Below, piece by piece: positions 1-45,560 of a stretch of DNA of 64,000 nt; the first letter of the stretch is position 1; each line of letters opens with the position of its first letter. The stretch covers positions 192,814,247 to 192,878,246 of the forward strand of contig NC_090942.1 in the NCBI RefSeq assembly GCF_040807025.1, read 5' to 3'. The notes beneath the pieces are model-generated. The model searched no databases and was not told the origin of the DNA. It saw only the letters and a program-made list of their open reading frames with translations. Source of the stretch: Struthio camelus (lineage: Eukaryota; Chordata; Aves; Struthioniformes; Struthionidae). The translations under genes and the position numbers were made by a program.

Positions 1-34162
<34,162 letters not shown>

Positions 34163-34223
34163 GGCGGCGGCGGCGGCTCCCAGCTCCTGCGAGGCGGCTC
34201 CGGCGGCGGCAGCGGCTCGCGCG

Positions 34224-34256
34224 AGGGGAGGGGAGGGGAAGGGAGGGGGGCGGGGG
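34224..34256 (+). other. G-quadruplex-prone tract in KPNA3 5' UTR/promoter
   Basis: At least five runs of three or more G with one- or two-base loops lie on the plus strand, the KPNA3 template strand. A further G13 run is at 34301-34313. Any effect on transcription is inference. Confidence 0.7.
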
Positions 34257-34328
34257 AAGCGGGACGCTCCGTGACGAGCCCGAAGGGGAAGGAAAGCGGA
34301 GGGGGGGGGGGGGAAACGCGTGCGGGAG

Positions 34329-34344
34329 CGCGCGCGCGCGCGCG
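34329..34344. repeat. CG dinucleotide repeat
   Basis: About eight alternating CG units in the promoter island, which could form Z-DNA. Confidence 0.85.
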
Positions 34345-34363
34345 GCGTTGCCAAGTGACCGCG

Positions 34364-34371
34364 CACGTGAC
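34364..34371. promoter_or_regulatory. KPNA3: E-box, CACGTGAC
   Basis: CACGTG followed by AC matches sites bound by USF and MiT/TFE bHLH-ZIP proteins. It is about 200 bp above the KPNA3 ATG, with a GTGACC motif beside it at 34355-34360. Binding is inferred from the motif alone. Confidence 0.55.
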
Positions 34372-34483
34372 GCGCTCAGAGCGACGGGCGGGCTCCGCCA
34401 GTGGCGGCGCGGGCTCTTCTCTCGCCCCGCCCCCTTCCCTCTCTCCCTCGGCGTAACTGCCAGCGCCGTGCCCTCGGCTGGGG

Positions 34484-34509
34484 ACTGCGCTGCCCAGCAT
34501 GCACTGCGG
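34484..34509 (+). promoter_or_regulatory. ZNF143/SBS-like element, plus strand
   Basis: The block contains GCCCAGCATGCACTGCGG. It follows the ZNF143/Staf consensus core (CCCAGAATGC or CCCAGCATGC followed by a GCG-type end). The 5' ACTACA part is degenerate. It lies about 320 bp above the KPNA3 ATG. Confidence 0.65.
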
Positions 34510-34560
34510 CCCCGGCCCGCACGCGCCAAGAGACGCGGCCCGGCGGCGGCGGCGGCGGCC

Positions 34561-34587
34561 CGCGCGTTGCATTCCGGGAGTCGTAGT
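34561..34587 (-). promoter_or_regulatory. ZNF143/SBS-like element, minus strand (near full length)
   Basis: On the minus strand this reads ACTACGACTCCCGGAATGC followed by AACGCG, a near-complete match to the long ZNF143/Staf element including the ACTAC extension. It faces the element at 34484-34509 in inverted orientation, about 50 bp away. Such elements mark strong, often bidirectional, CpG-island promoters. Confidence 0.7.
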
Positions 34588-34644
34588 CTTCGCGGCGTGG
34601 TGCGGGCGGGAGCGCACCCTGCAGGGCGGGAGGAGCGGCCGCGG

Positions 34645-34680
34645 CCTGGGCCTGGGCCTGGGCCTGGGCCTGGGCCTGGG
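34645..34680. repeat. CCTGGG hexanucleotide array, six copies
   Basis: Six perfect head-to-tail CCTGGG units lie within the KPNA3 promoter island, about 480 bp above the ATG. It is a GC-rich hexanucleotide microsatellite, likely to vary in length and with G-quadruplex potential. Confidence 0.93.
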
Positions 34681-34749
34681 GGTTCAGCAGTAAATACGGG
34701 GAGACTCGGGGAGACGTTGAGGCTCCCAGCGCGGGGAGAGCCTGCCGGC

Positions 34750-35022
34750 ATGGCGGCGGTGGAGATGCGCAGCCTCTCCGCGGTGGGAGAGGGCCCCGCT
34801 TACCCCAGGGCGGTCGCGGGCTCGGGCTGCACCCCAAATCTCCCGGCAAGGCCCTGCCACCCGGGCTGCCGCGCGCGAGCGAGCGGTGGCTCCGCTCCCC
34901 GAAGGCGCCACGCGGTTACCTGCCTCCTGTGGTTCGGTGCCTGGTTCGCAAACCCGGCTTTGGGTTGTTCTTCCAGCTGCGGTTATATCAGAGGTCACCT
35001 GCGGCGGCCTCTTCCGTCCTAA
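34750..35022 (+). other. Possible divergent open frame with strong Kozak start (weak)
   Basis: A plus-strand ATG in GCCGGCATGGCGG context opens a 90-codon frame starting MAAVEMRSLSAVGEGPAYPR and ending at 35022. It begins where a transcript divergent from KPNA3 would be expected. I recognise no family or domain, and the composition is ordinary GC-rich DNA. It may be the first exon of a divergent RNA or chance. Confidence 0.15.
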
Positions 35023-38000
35023 ACCACAGCGCCAAAGTTGCCGTGTTTGGTCTGGGGAAAGCACTGCGAAACAAGCATTTGGCGAATCAGAGGTCTTGGG
35101 AAGCCCTCGATCTACTTTAGCTCACGTGCTGAGCCGTACCTGGAAATTAAATCCAATGTAATCCAGTGCTTTCCAGACACGTCGCTTGTACGAGGCATGC
35201 ACAGCGCGGCTGTGCGTATCCTGGAGGTGTCACACTTGCTGTAACGTAGAATACAAACGGTCTAGGCCAGTCCGACCGATTGTCCCCGCATCATGAAAAA
35301 TTGCTAGAAATCCCCAGCTCGATTATGCAACTGTGACAGTAGGCCTATGGATACACTGCAAATAGATTCAGGATTTCCAGATCTGCAAATGCCTGGGTAC
35401 AGCAGGTTTCTGCATATGTTCAACCTACAATACCTTAAAATTGCACTCAGTATTTCCAGAGTGGAAAAGAGGACGCACTGAGGTGATGTAATTCTAGACA
35501 CCGGTAACCAGTGATCAAACATCTTCTGTAAAGCCAGGTCTTACTCCTTTGGAAGAAAAGCGTCCAAGGAAACCAAAATCTAAAAATAATAAAACCCTGT
35601 AACATTCATATCTAGCTCACCTTATATCACATCAGGTCCTGCAATAGACCTTTGGAACCATATACAAGCTCTTCATAGACCCTCTCTTTCTCCTTCAGAG
35701 TCCCTTCCTTCAATCAACAGCTTGGCCTTTTAATTGCTTTCCCCCGTCCCCTCTTGCATCATTCAAATGACTTTAACTTGTAACTTCTAGTTCTAGCAAA
35801 ATAAGGCTTGCAGCCTGTTGGAAACAAGCAAAATCTGGAAAACAACTGCTCTTCCTCACTGTCGTTCAGCTGTGTGCCAAATGTTCTCCTGTGAGGAATC
35901 ACTCTAGCACTTGAGTCCCTCTTGGATCCAAGCAGCCTGGGCTCCAGATAAACATTTCTCCATGCATTTCCCCCGTTGCTTTGCCTGGGTGTGCTGTGCT
36001 GTTATTGCTAGCTGTGGCAGCGAAGAAGGAGCCCAGAGCATGCAAAGCGCAAACGCCACGACTAATGTGACCGTATTTATCAAGACTGCTAATGTCAGAG
36101 ATGATAGCTTCTAGGTTCTAGCACTTTTTCTTTTGAAGGAAAATTGGACCCAGCTGTCCGGCTGTCTTCAAAAGAGTCACTAAAGCAGATTCAGTAGCTG
36201 AGAACTTTGTTTTACCAGCCAAGGAAGGTGGTGGCAGCTGCCAGCTGTGGCTTATGCAGAACCGCTAGGACATCAGCGCAATACCGCTTTGAACCCTGCC
36301 AGATGGGTGTTACAGCCATCCTGTGGAGGAGCCGCACACCATTACCACGAACAAAGGAGCTTTGTTCAAATCCATTCAGTGTGATATATGAGGTAGAACA
36401 GAAAACTTAATGAATAAAAAATAGAATGTCACCAATCTGAGACAACTCAATTTACATGAAGCTGTATCCATTGCGCTCAGTAAGATATATAGATACAGTG
36501 GTGGTCGTGTCTTTTCTTGTCTGTTTCTTCTTACCCATGATATAGGCTTTTCAGAGTTTCTGTAGCACATTTGATTGGTCTTGGTAGACACTTCATAACT
36601 GAATGCCTTTTAGACAGAGCTACATGGCAGTTTGATTAGTGTTACTGTCTGAATAAAGCTTCTTGGTGGAATTCTTGACTAGATAATTTAACTTGCATGC
36701 GCTCAGAGAGAACACATTTTGATGCAGTGCCCTGAATACTGCTTTTTGGCACTGTAATAGCCACTGCTAAAATATAAGGAGCAAATACTTCGCTACTTTG
36801 AAAACTGAATGAACTATGTAGTTCAGTGCGGCCATTCTTCCTCACCACATGAGCTTCATATTGACGTGTTCCTGTGGACAAGATCTGCAAGCCTCGACCC
36901 ATCCCCGTCCCCACAGTGGCACCTGATACCTAGGGCTGGGGCTACCCCAGCTGCTCCCACTGCTGAAGTGAGTTGATCTGTGTTTGTTTCTGGAATGACC
37001 TGTTGACTTCAGCAGAAAAACATGACTAATAAGGTGATATTACCTTGTTTTGGGAACCACAGAGGAACAGCTCAGGAGCCTGCCTGCAGCTACAGCGTCG
37101 ACACCCCTGAGGTCACTGGTCACTCGCTCATATGCGCTCAATGATTGTGTCAACACCTGCCAGTCGATACAGCTGCAAGAAAACCAGCATATAAGAGAAC
37201 TGTAATGCTCCTGAGTAATACTCTTTCTAAAGCAGCTCCGTGTCGGGGGGCTATCAAGTATGCATTAATAAAAGGACCTGCAAGAAGGATCAGGCAGATT
37301 TAGATGCAGCGATTTAAGATGCTACCAAGTATCAGCTCTGTCTGGCTGGTGCATGTTACAGGGGGAGGCAGGGGGGCAAATAGGACATGTGCCATCTCCT
37401 CAGCCTCCCTGTTCACAACCATGAGGAGCTGAAGCTGAGACATGTGCGGTGAAGGAGGTGCAGGTGCCCTCTGCTGCAAGAGGAGTGGGGAAGCTAGTGA
37501 GATGCTGTTTTCTTAACCCACTGCAGCTGGACTGGCTGCAGACTATCTGTCAAAACCAGGGTCTATAAAAACACGTAACTTCCAGTTACAAAAAGATGCA
37601 AGGAACACTACTTTAAGTCAACCTAAGTCATTCATCAGTCTCACCTCTTGCTTGTCCTTCTCCAAATGGGAGGCCTACGTGTCTCTGGCTTGTATCATAC
37701 TATCACAGGCAGAGCAGAGTGGGAGGAAGCTTTTCTGTACAAGATTTGCCACTGTTCACACAGTCTCTTACTCCCAACAGACGGTTAACTTTTGGGCCTA
37801 GCTTTCCCCATCTATTAGAGCAAGATTGGCAGATGCTTGTATAGCATGTATCCCCACATTACTTTTAGCTCTCTGGCAGCTGGCTGAACTGCGTCTCGTT
37901 GGGTGTTGCCCTCTGAAGAAAAGGGATGTCTCTTTCTGTAGGGATGAGTAACGCATAAGGTAAACTAAGGCAAAGTCACCTGCAAACAAAGCCTTTGGTA

Positions 38001-38600
38001 CTCAGTTTGTCTTTACAACGTATCACTTCAGTAAGACTATTGCTGCATGTTGCTTACATTAGCTATACAGAAAGGCTACTTTGTGTCACAGAAGTCAAAA
38101 ATTGTCTTCCTAGGAAAAGACTTATGTTCTTACCACACCGTAACTAGAGTTTAGTAATGAACGTGACAAGTAAATAAATAAATAAATAAATAGTAAATAA
38201 ATCCTGGTAAAGACTCAAGCTTTGTCAAAGGCTGCTGTCCAATACCATGGCTGCTGGAAGGTAGTCTGCGCTCAAGGAGAGACAAGACAGGTCTACCAAG
38301 GAGAAACCCATGGAAAGTTGTTGTATAGAAAAAGCCACATCCAGGTCAGGAAATCTCTAATCTGAAAATAGTTGGAAGCTGGGAAAGTGTTGGGGGAACC
38401 ATCATACTTATTCCTATCCTTATACTTTTCCCACGGTATCTGCTGGTGACTGTTGGCGACGCAAATGAGATGGTCTGACCTGGCATGGTCCTGTATTATT
38501 TGCAGACAAGGGACAGAAGCATTCAGGGACAAGGTGGCTTGTCTGCTACTATTTCCAGAAGCTGTATGATGTTTTTAGTGAAGGAGGAACTGTAAAACCT
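34921..38600. other. Intergenic stretch right of the KPNA3 promoter
   Basis: Composition falls back to ordinary mixed sequence. Apart from the TAAA microsatellite at 38171-38202, I see no gene, RNA or recognisable transposon. Open frames are short and unrelated to anything I know. Confidence 0.7.
38171..38202. repeat. TAAA tetranucleotide microsatellite
   Basis: Five perfect TAAA units, a one-base interruption, then two more. Confidence 0.92.
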
Positions 38601-41600
38601 CTGGATATTCACAGCTCCCATGTTCAATCTAAGAGACTCTCTTTGTCCCCACTTTGACCAGGAGGAGGACTAGGGGAAGCTCTTCGCAGGTGAGAATTTC
38701 GCTTTCCTCCACCACTATTCTCACAAGCAACTCCAGAGTAAGTACAAGCCAGTTTCTCATCTTCTATTTGCTAGGATCAGGGAGCAGCAAGGACTGCTCT
38801 GTAAGGGAAGGCCAACTGGATCCAAGGGCAGGCATGGGGCAACAGCTTCAGAGACAAGGGCACAGTACCACAGTACTCCAACAAGAAGAGCAGAGCTGCT
38901 CTGGCGATGGTAACCAGGATCAGACAGGAGCTCACCAGGCACGTCACAGATCAAGCCAGTGGGTTAGGGCCCGGGTCTGGATCAGTGAGGTACACAGGCA
39001 GGAATGGGCATAGCTGCGATGTAGCTAAGGCAGAGAGCAAGGACAGCAAGCAGCTCCTGAGAGGAGGGGAGCAAGTCCCTGCTGAGGCTTCTCATGGCTT
39101 TGGCTCAAACAGCTCTTTGATCTGAGGCTGACCAGCTGCACCAACAAAGCCGGCTGTGACCCTGCACAGCCCAAGCCCTGGGAGGAAGGGATGTGCTCAG
39201 GGCTCCGGCACTCGCCTGGAGCTGAAGACTTCCCTTTCTCCTAACATCTCAGCTTCAGGCTGCTGCAGAACCACAGGGGTCACCGAGACTTATGCCAGGT
39301 CCTGGCCAGCTCTCCCAAATTTAAGGCATATAATGATGAGCAGCCAATGTGCCATCCTGCCCAGAGCTCTGATCAAAGCAACGCTCCTGAGACGCAGTTT
39401 GCAGAGCCATGGCTCCGTCCAGCCTCCTGGAGCTTGGTGGGCTGCTCAGGAGGCTGGGCCAGGCTGTGCTGTGCAGCGAGCAGCAAGAACCGATGGGCTC
39501 ACAGGTTTTGCTGGTAGCAACAGCTCTGCTCCACGGCCTAGACCCTTCAGCGTGCATGGCCTGGGCACGCGCCAGCGACAACCCAGCTCCAGAGCCAAAA
39601 AGCACCAGACAGTTCCTGATGCAGGCTAAGCAGGGCCTGGAGGAGAGAGCAAAGGGATGCTGTTTATGGCAAAGTCCCTGAGGACCTGGGAGTGACTGTC
39701 TGCAGGATGGCTCTCTTCATTTATGCTTCTGAGTGGATAATTGGCACAACTAGGAGTTTTCTTTCTTTTTGTTATGGGTGTACAGAATACAGCTAATGAA
39801 GACAACATGATGGACACATATCTGGAGGGGAAATAACTGCAGAAGAGATCCACAATAAGGTAAATAATGTCATCACTCTCTCTGCAGGGGTAATGAAGCC
39901 TTCCTTTAAACATGCTAGTCACAGAGCATGGGGTATCATGTTCCCCACCTTCTGAGACAGGAATGGTTAAGTTCTGTGCCAAGGAAAAGAGGAGGGACAA
40001 GTTCACATTCTTAGGCATGTCCTTGGTTGTGCAAGCCCAGGTGTTATGATCCTGGGGCAGTTAGCCCTGTACTGGCTACATGAGCACTCACGGCTTCCCA
40101 GGTGTCCCTCCCGGGCAGGGAGCCAGGCCCATCAGCCACGGCAGTGCCAGACTCTGCAATGCAGCCTGGAGAGCCCCACCTTGGGCAGCTGCTCCAGCTG
40201 AAGGGCCTTCATGCAAGCTGTGGAGGCCGTGACGACCCGGGGAGCGTCACAGCTGGGGATGGGAAGCCTACCTGCCCCTGATAGTCTCCAGTTCTTCCAG
40301 TCAGCCACCCCAATCCCTTGTACTCCATCCTGCAAGAGTCACGGGCCCAGCTGAAGGTTACTGTTCTCCAGTAACTAGAACATGTCCATCGGGCCCACCA
40401 GAGCAACGGGTAAGTATCATCAGCCACAGGGCAGACAGTTCCTCTCAGTCGTATTTCTTTTTCTCGGGACGGAGGGTGGTGGTCTGCCCCTGATGAAAGA
40501 TGAACATGCTCCAAAAACAGGGCCTTGGCCTACTTCACTAGCATAAGCTGTCATTATATCCTTGTCCACAGCCATCCATATGGCCCTGGAGTGCAGAGAA
40601 GTGCTATCACCTCTAATTCCTGTGATCACAGCCCCTTGCACCAGTGGGTGCTGCTCCCTTTAACCAAAAGCTGCCATTTGGTGACAAGGGGACATGGATG
40701 GATGAGGAAGAGTGGGGAAAGGATAATGTTTCAGCCCTTAGCCTCTGGCATGAGGAAGCTCCCCTGGCTATGAACCATCTGGCCATACCTTGAAGACTAT
40801 GAGTGGGCCAGAAGCGATCCTCTGCGGCCCAGAGCGCACCTGGACGTCACTTTGGCAGCTTGGCATGGCTGTGTGGATGCAGGGTGACCATGCAGGGCGT
40901 TTTGGTATGGTCACAGGGTGTGCACAAGGTGGACGGTGTGGAGCTGGGGGTGCTCCAGCAGGGCTCCAGCAGGGCCCAGCATTGGTGAGATTTGGCAGGG
41001 AATGGGCATGCAGCCTATCCTGCCCGCTGAGCAGCCTGGTGCAGGGGCTGCGGTCGGACTCTCAGACACAGGACAGACCTCTTTGACGCTGGTTGGCCTC
41101 CCAAAGGCAACACAGACAGGTCAACCTCATTTTAGTGAATGCTCAAACGTCTCCGGAGTGCTGGGACACTGCCAGTTCAGGCCTTAACTCACTCGCTTCC
41201 TTGTGTTGAAAGCGCCAAGCACTGAGAGTTTTTGCGCGCATTAGACTATTCCTTGCATTTCAGCAGCGCAGGGGAAGAATAGAGCTTTTTTTCTGGTAAC
41301 GCCCTGTTCGGCAGCACTGCAACGTTACTGATGAAAGAGGCAAACCCCAGTTTTGGAGCCCTGTGGTTGGAGCAGCTGCCGTCAACCCCCAGATCGTAAC
41401 ACGTAGCAGTGCTGAAAGCCCCTCATACTGCCAGTTGCCTGAACACCGCGGTGCTGCGCGGTGCTAACCAGGGGTATTGCGAACAGGTGATAAATGCGAT
41501 ACACTGACTGACTCATGCTAATGTCCTTGGATGGACAGGGGAGCCGGTGGTTTTAATCCACCATAGCTGCACGTGGTTAGCCTTGGACTTGATTAGCTAG

Positions 41601-43350
41601 CATGTTACCACCATGAACCGCCATGGCCACTTTCAGATTTTGGCACGTGTTAGCAATATGCTTCTTTTCCTGAACGCAGTCACTGAGAACTGCAAGACTT
41701 ACTGCTTGCACCGCAGAAAATGGGTGTGTTTTAGCGTAAGTATCTCAAGGTGGGATCCCAGTGACTCCCAGCAAAGCGTTTCATAGCTCTCACACTGTTA
41801 GAGGTTATCGGGAGCCTTCACTGGGATTTTGATCTGATTTTGCAAACTCAAATTGGTGACTTGTCTTGTAAGCCGAGACAATTTTGCACAAACAATGACT
41901 GCAGACAAGGCAAAGATTTCCGGAGGTGGCTCAGGAGGCTTCAGTTCCCCCCTGCTCCCCTTGGTCCCAGCGACACAAGGTGCGCGTCCGTGCCGCGTGC
42001 ACGTCGTGCAGCCAGCGCCTCCCCCGGGCCCCGCCAGAGCGGGCTGTGTCCGTCCCTCCTTGATACGGCCCTGACTACAGCAGCCGAAGACCGGCGCGTT
42101 TGCTTTCGTGTTCTCACGTCCAAGCGTTAACCTGGCCTGGCATCGCTTCGCTTGTGAGAGCTGATCGCACAGCCTGAGATCAGCTGGCTGCAGAGATTGC
42201 ATCCACGTGCACGACAGAAGTGCAGGCAGATCCCGATACCGTCTGCTCTGCAAAACAGGTTGTAGTTTCTGCTGCGGAATAAGTTGGAGAAAAAACACAC
42301 AAGACGCGCGCTCATATATCTATATGTGTATATATTTGAGATAGCCTGTCTTGCTGCAGAGATAAGCACGTCGCAGACGTGCAGCTGTTTGAAGCCGGAA
42401 CAAGAGACGCTTCCCTTTGTGTGCCTTAATGGAAGAAAATGTGAGTGTAATTATCGTTCTGGTGTCAACACATAGCCAGTGCAGCTGGCTACTGCCACCG
42501 TCTCCTGCTCATCTGAAGAGCTGTTCTACACATTCAAAGCCTGCGGAGAATTATACGTTTGGTACCTCGTTGTTACAGACAACGTACAATATTCTTGTTG
42601 TCTCAATAACTTCAATTTGTGAGAAGTCAGCAAAGCGGCGAGTCCCTGAGCGTACGTGTTGCAGCGTTTTGTTGGCTTCACGTGGTTATTGGCAGAAATG
42701 GCAGTTTCATTTTAAACCTCCTGTGATCTGATTTCAAGATCTGTTTGGTTCTTCAGTCCCCATGGCAATAGCTTCTTCAATCCTGAAAATAACAATGCGC
42801 ACAGCTATTTTGACCGAATAAACCAGACTACGCACATGCATAAGGCTAAGCATACGGGTACACGCTTGCAAGGAGGGTTTCGTTTCGGTCATGCAAGTAA
42901 ATAGCTATTTTCTGAGCACACGTAGAGATCTGCTCTACTTGGTGAGATCTGTCAAGTGAGGGAGCGCTATTTTTACATCGCCGCTTTTTAAAGCGGGCCT
43001 GCATTCATCCTTCTGAATGGCTTTCTAATGACATCTGATGTTGGTTTTGTGCTCCACGAACCCATTAGACGTCGCTCTTCTCAGCGAAATACCGCTGAAA
43101 TGGTGACATGGAAGAAAAGAGGCAGAAAATGGATCTTAGTCTCATTTAGTGTATTTACGCATCGCCCCTTTGGATTGGAGCAGTCAATCAAAACGGGAAG
43201 CCTTGTGAGTTGTTCCGGTTAAGAACAGGAATTTATGGTTTTACCTTTGATGCTACCTGAAATGTTGGAAGATAACGTACTACAGGGGGAGAATACGTGG
43301 CACAGGTAGTTTCTTTGCTCCAAGCTCTCTCTGCCTTTTTTGAGGAACCA
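38601..43350. other. Moderately GC-rich intergenic stretch, no gene identified
   Basis: From 38.6 to 41.2 kb the sequence is richer in GC than its neighbours and has many 70-160 codon open frames on both strands, none with a recognisable domain. A CAG|GTGAGA donor-like site lies near 38687 on the plus strand, without a matching exon I can support. A short CpG-dense patch is at about 41970-42125. I see no coding gene. Confidence 0.6.
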
Positions 43351-45560
43351 GCACTTTGGGCTCGAGAGAGAGAGGGGCTGGTGGGCAGGGGGTCCCGCGG
43401 GGACATGGGCACCGGGGCGTCACGCTCGCCCGCCTGCTGGCGCTGGGCTGCCGCGTGCTCCCCCGGGTTGATGCGCGCAGGCTGCTGAGGCAGGTGGATG
43501 CCCACGATGTTTTGTTCGCGGGGTTTGTAGCCCACCGGCGTGCACTGACTCTGAAGGTTGCTTTTGGGGGGAAAAGATAAATACACAGAGAGAGAGAAGG
43601 GAAAGGGAAAATGCTCCCCAGTGGCCAGCGGGGAAGGGAGGGAACTGGAGGTCCCCAGATGAGGGTCCTGCCCTGGCTGTTCTCTGTGATGTCCCCCAGC
43701 AGGATGAATTTCCTTTGGCAGCTATATGCGGTTTTCATATATTTGTTTTGACCCGCTCAAACTCCCTGCCGGCTGCTCCTGCTCACGAAGCTGATGGGAG
43801 CGGGCGGTGGTCGGGGCCCGTGCTGCACGCTGGCTGGTGGTGGTGGTACCGAAGCCAAAAGCCGCAGCCGAGGGGTAGGAAAAGCCAGGGGGAAGGCGCG
43901 AGGTGATTCCCACGCCGGCGGCTCTCACTCCTCACGGCAGCCCGCCACGGTCGGAGAGGAGAGAGGAAAAGAGAGAGGGCAAAGGAGAGGGGCAAGCAAA
44001 GGAGGGCTGTAATTCTTGCTTTACCGCTTGTCTCGAGCTGCTGTGGACTTCAAGTCCGAGCTCAAACAGGGTGGGTGCTCTAGCTGCGCTGAAGCACCGC
44101 GGTGGCAGCGCCACACGAATGAAAAATCTGAAGGTGGGGTAAGCGAGAGCGGAGGCAACTTTTCCGTGAGCGTTTCGTTCGCAAACAGCTTCACGGTGAT
44201 TCAACGGAGCTGACGTAAAAGGTGGCTGAGCTGGCCTGGGTGCGAGCCGGCCTGGCGCGGGTCCTAAAAATTAACCCAAACTGGTATTTCACACCAATTT
44301 CTTCGGCCAGTAGGGGTGGGCAGAGCGGTGAGGAAAGCGTGCAGACCAGCCCGGGGTTATCCAAACTGTCCGAAAAAAAAAAAAAAAGAAGAAAAGAAAA
44401 GAAAAAGAAAGGGGTTTTTTTTTGCTCCCCCTCCCCCGAGGCTTTTTTTCATGCCCTCAACCAGTTAATAAGCGAGAGACCCTCGGGGCCTCCCGGCAAA
44501 ACTTGAGCAGCCAGGCTCGGTACGTCGGGGTTGCCAAGGCAAATGCAAGCAGGGAGGAAAACCAACCGCAGGAAAACCGAAAAACCCCGCAAAGACTTTG
44601 TTGTCCGTTTTGCAAACCGGCAGCAAGGGGGCCCCCGTTTTGAGGAGCCCCTTTGGGCGTCCCCGTCAGCCGCCCCGCAGCACCCCACGCTCGCCGGCAC
44701 TGCCCCCGGCAGGCCTCCCCTTTCCTTTCTTTAAACGGTGAATTGCTGGTCTGCTCCGCTGTGCGCGTCCATCCCCGCCGTGCGCTGTAAACGCTCGGCA
44801 AGCCCCTATTAAAACAACAGCGGGGCGGCGGGGGAACGGAAACCGAAAGCCACCCTGCCGGCTGCCGGGAATTTCGGCTTTGGCCAAAAGTCGGCACCGG
44901 CTTTGCCAAAATTCCCCTACGATTTCCTCTTTCCCGGATGATAAGTAAGAGTGCGGGTGACAACGGGGGCGCTGCCGTGGGCTTAAAAAAAGGAAAAAAA
45001 AAAAGAAAAGTTTCTCCGAAGTGGCGTAGCGCCTGCTCGGTGAATCCCGGGCGCCGCTCCTTCAGCGGGGAAGGAGCAGGGCTTCCTTGCACGTGACGAG
45101 ACAGCAGCGCTCTGGGCTGCAGGCGATGACTGAGCCTTTCGGCTTCGGCGTAGAGCTGTGACAGCGGTGCGAGGGGGTCTGGCTGCCGCGGCCTGGACCG
45201 CTGGCAAACCCCCGCGGGGAAAGCGCCTGAATAAACCTCTCCGCTGGCTGCCGATACTCAAAAGACGGAGCCTCGTTTAGAGGTAAACGCCTCGTTCGCC
45301 AGCTAACCCGCCCGGGCTTTTGCACCCGGGTGCTGCTGGGGCTTCGATAACGATTGCAGAGAGGGTTTGCGATGGTTTCAAGCCCCGCCGATGCCCGCGG
45401 GGATCCTGCAGCCGGAGGGGAAAGCCCCCCAGCTTGCCAGGAGGGAAGCAGGCCGCTCGCTCTTCGCGTCTCCCGCACGCGTAGCTGTCGCTTTTAGCAG
45501 CTCAGCCAGCAGTACGCCCCTTTCCGTGCAGATCATTCGAAACCCATAGCGGTGGGGAGA
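43350..45560. promoter_or_regulatory. CpG-rich block without a recognisable gene (orphan CpG island)
   Basis: CpG is frequent across about 2.2 kb, densest at 43780-43960 and 44600-45500, while the far flanks are ordinary. A CACGTG E-box lies at 45090-45095 and a GGG|GTAAGC donor-like site near 44139 on the plus strand. The longest frame (44457-45092, minus, 211 codons) matches no family I know. It is most likely a CpG island acting as an enhancer or as the promoter of an unannotated non-coding RNA. GC-rich ancestral sequence is the alternative. Confidence 0.45.
44373..44425. repeat. A-rich purine tract followed by G4-T9 and a pyrimidine run
   Basis: Fifteen A, then GA-rich sequence to 44414, then nine T and a C/T-rich segment. 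The abrupt purine-to-pyrimidine switch could let A and T arms pair or form intramolecular triplex DNA. It lies inside the CpG-rich block. Confidence 0.75.

Noticed and set aside
34163..34366. In-frame upstream extension of KPNA3 beginning at a GTG
   Set aside because: The frame is open upstream but has no ATG, while the ATG at 34162 has an excellent Kozak context and gives the family's MAEN start.
44457..45092. 211-codon minus-strand frame as a protein gene
   Set aside because: No recognisable domain, low-complexity segments, overlapping frames open on both strands, and it contains homopolymer-derived Lys/Phe runs.
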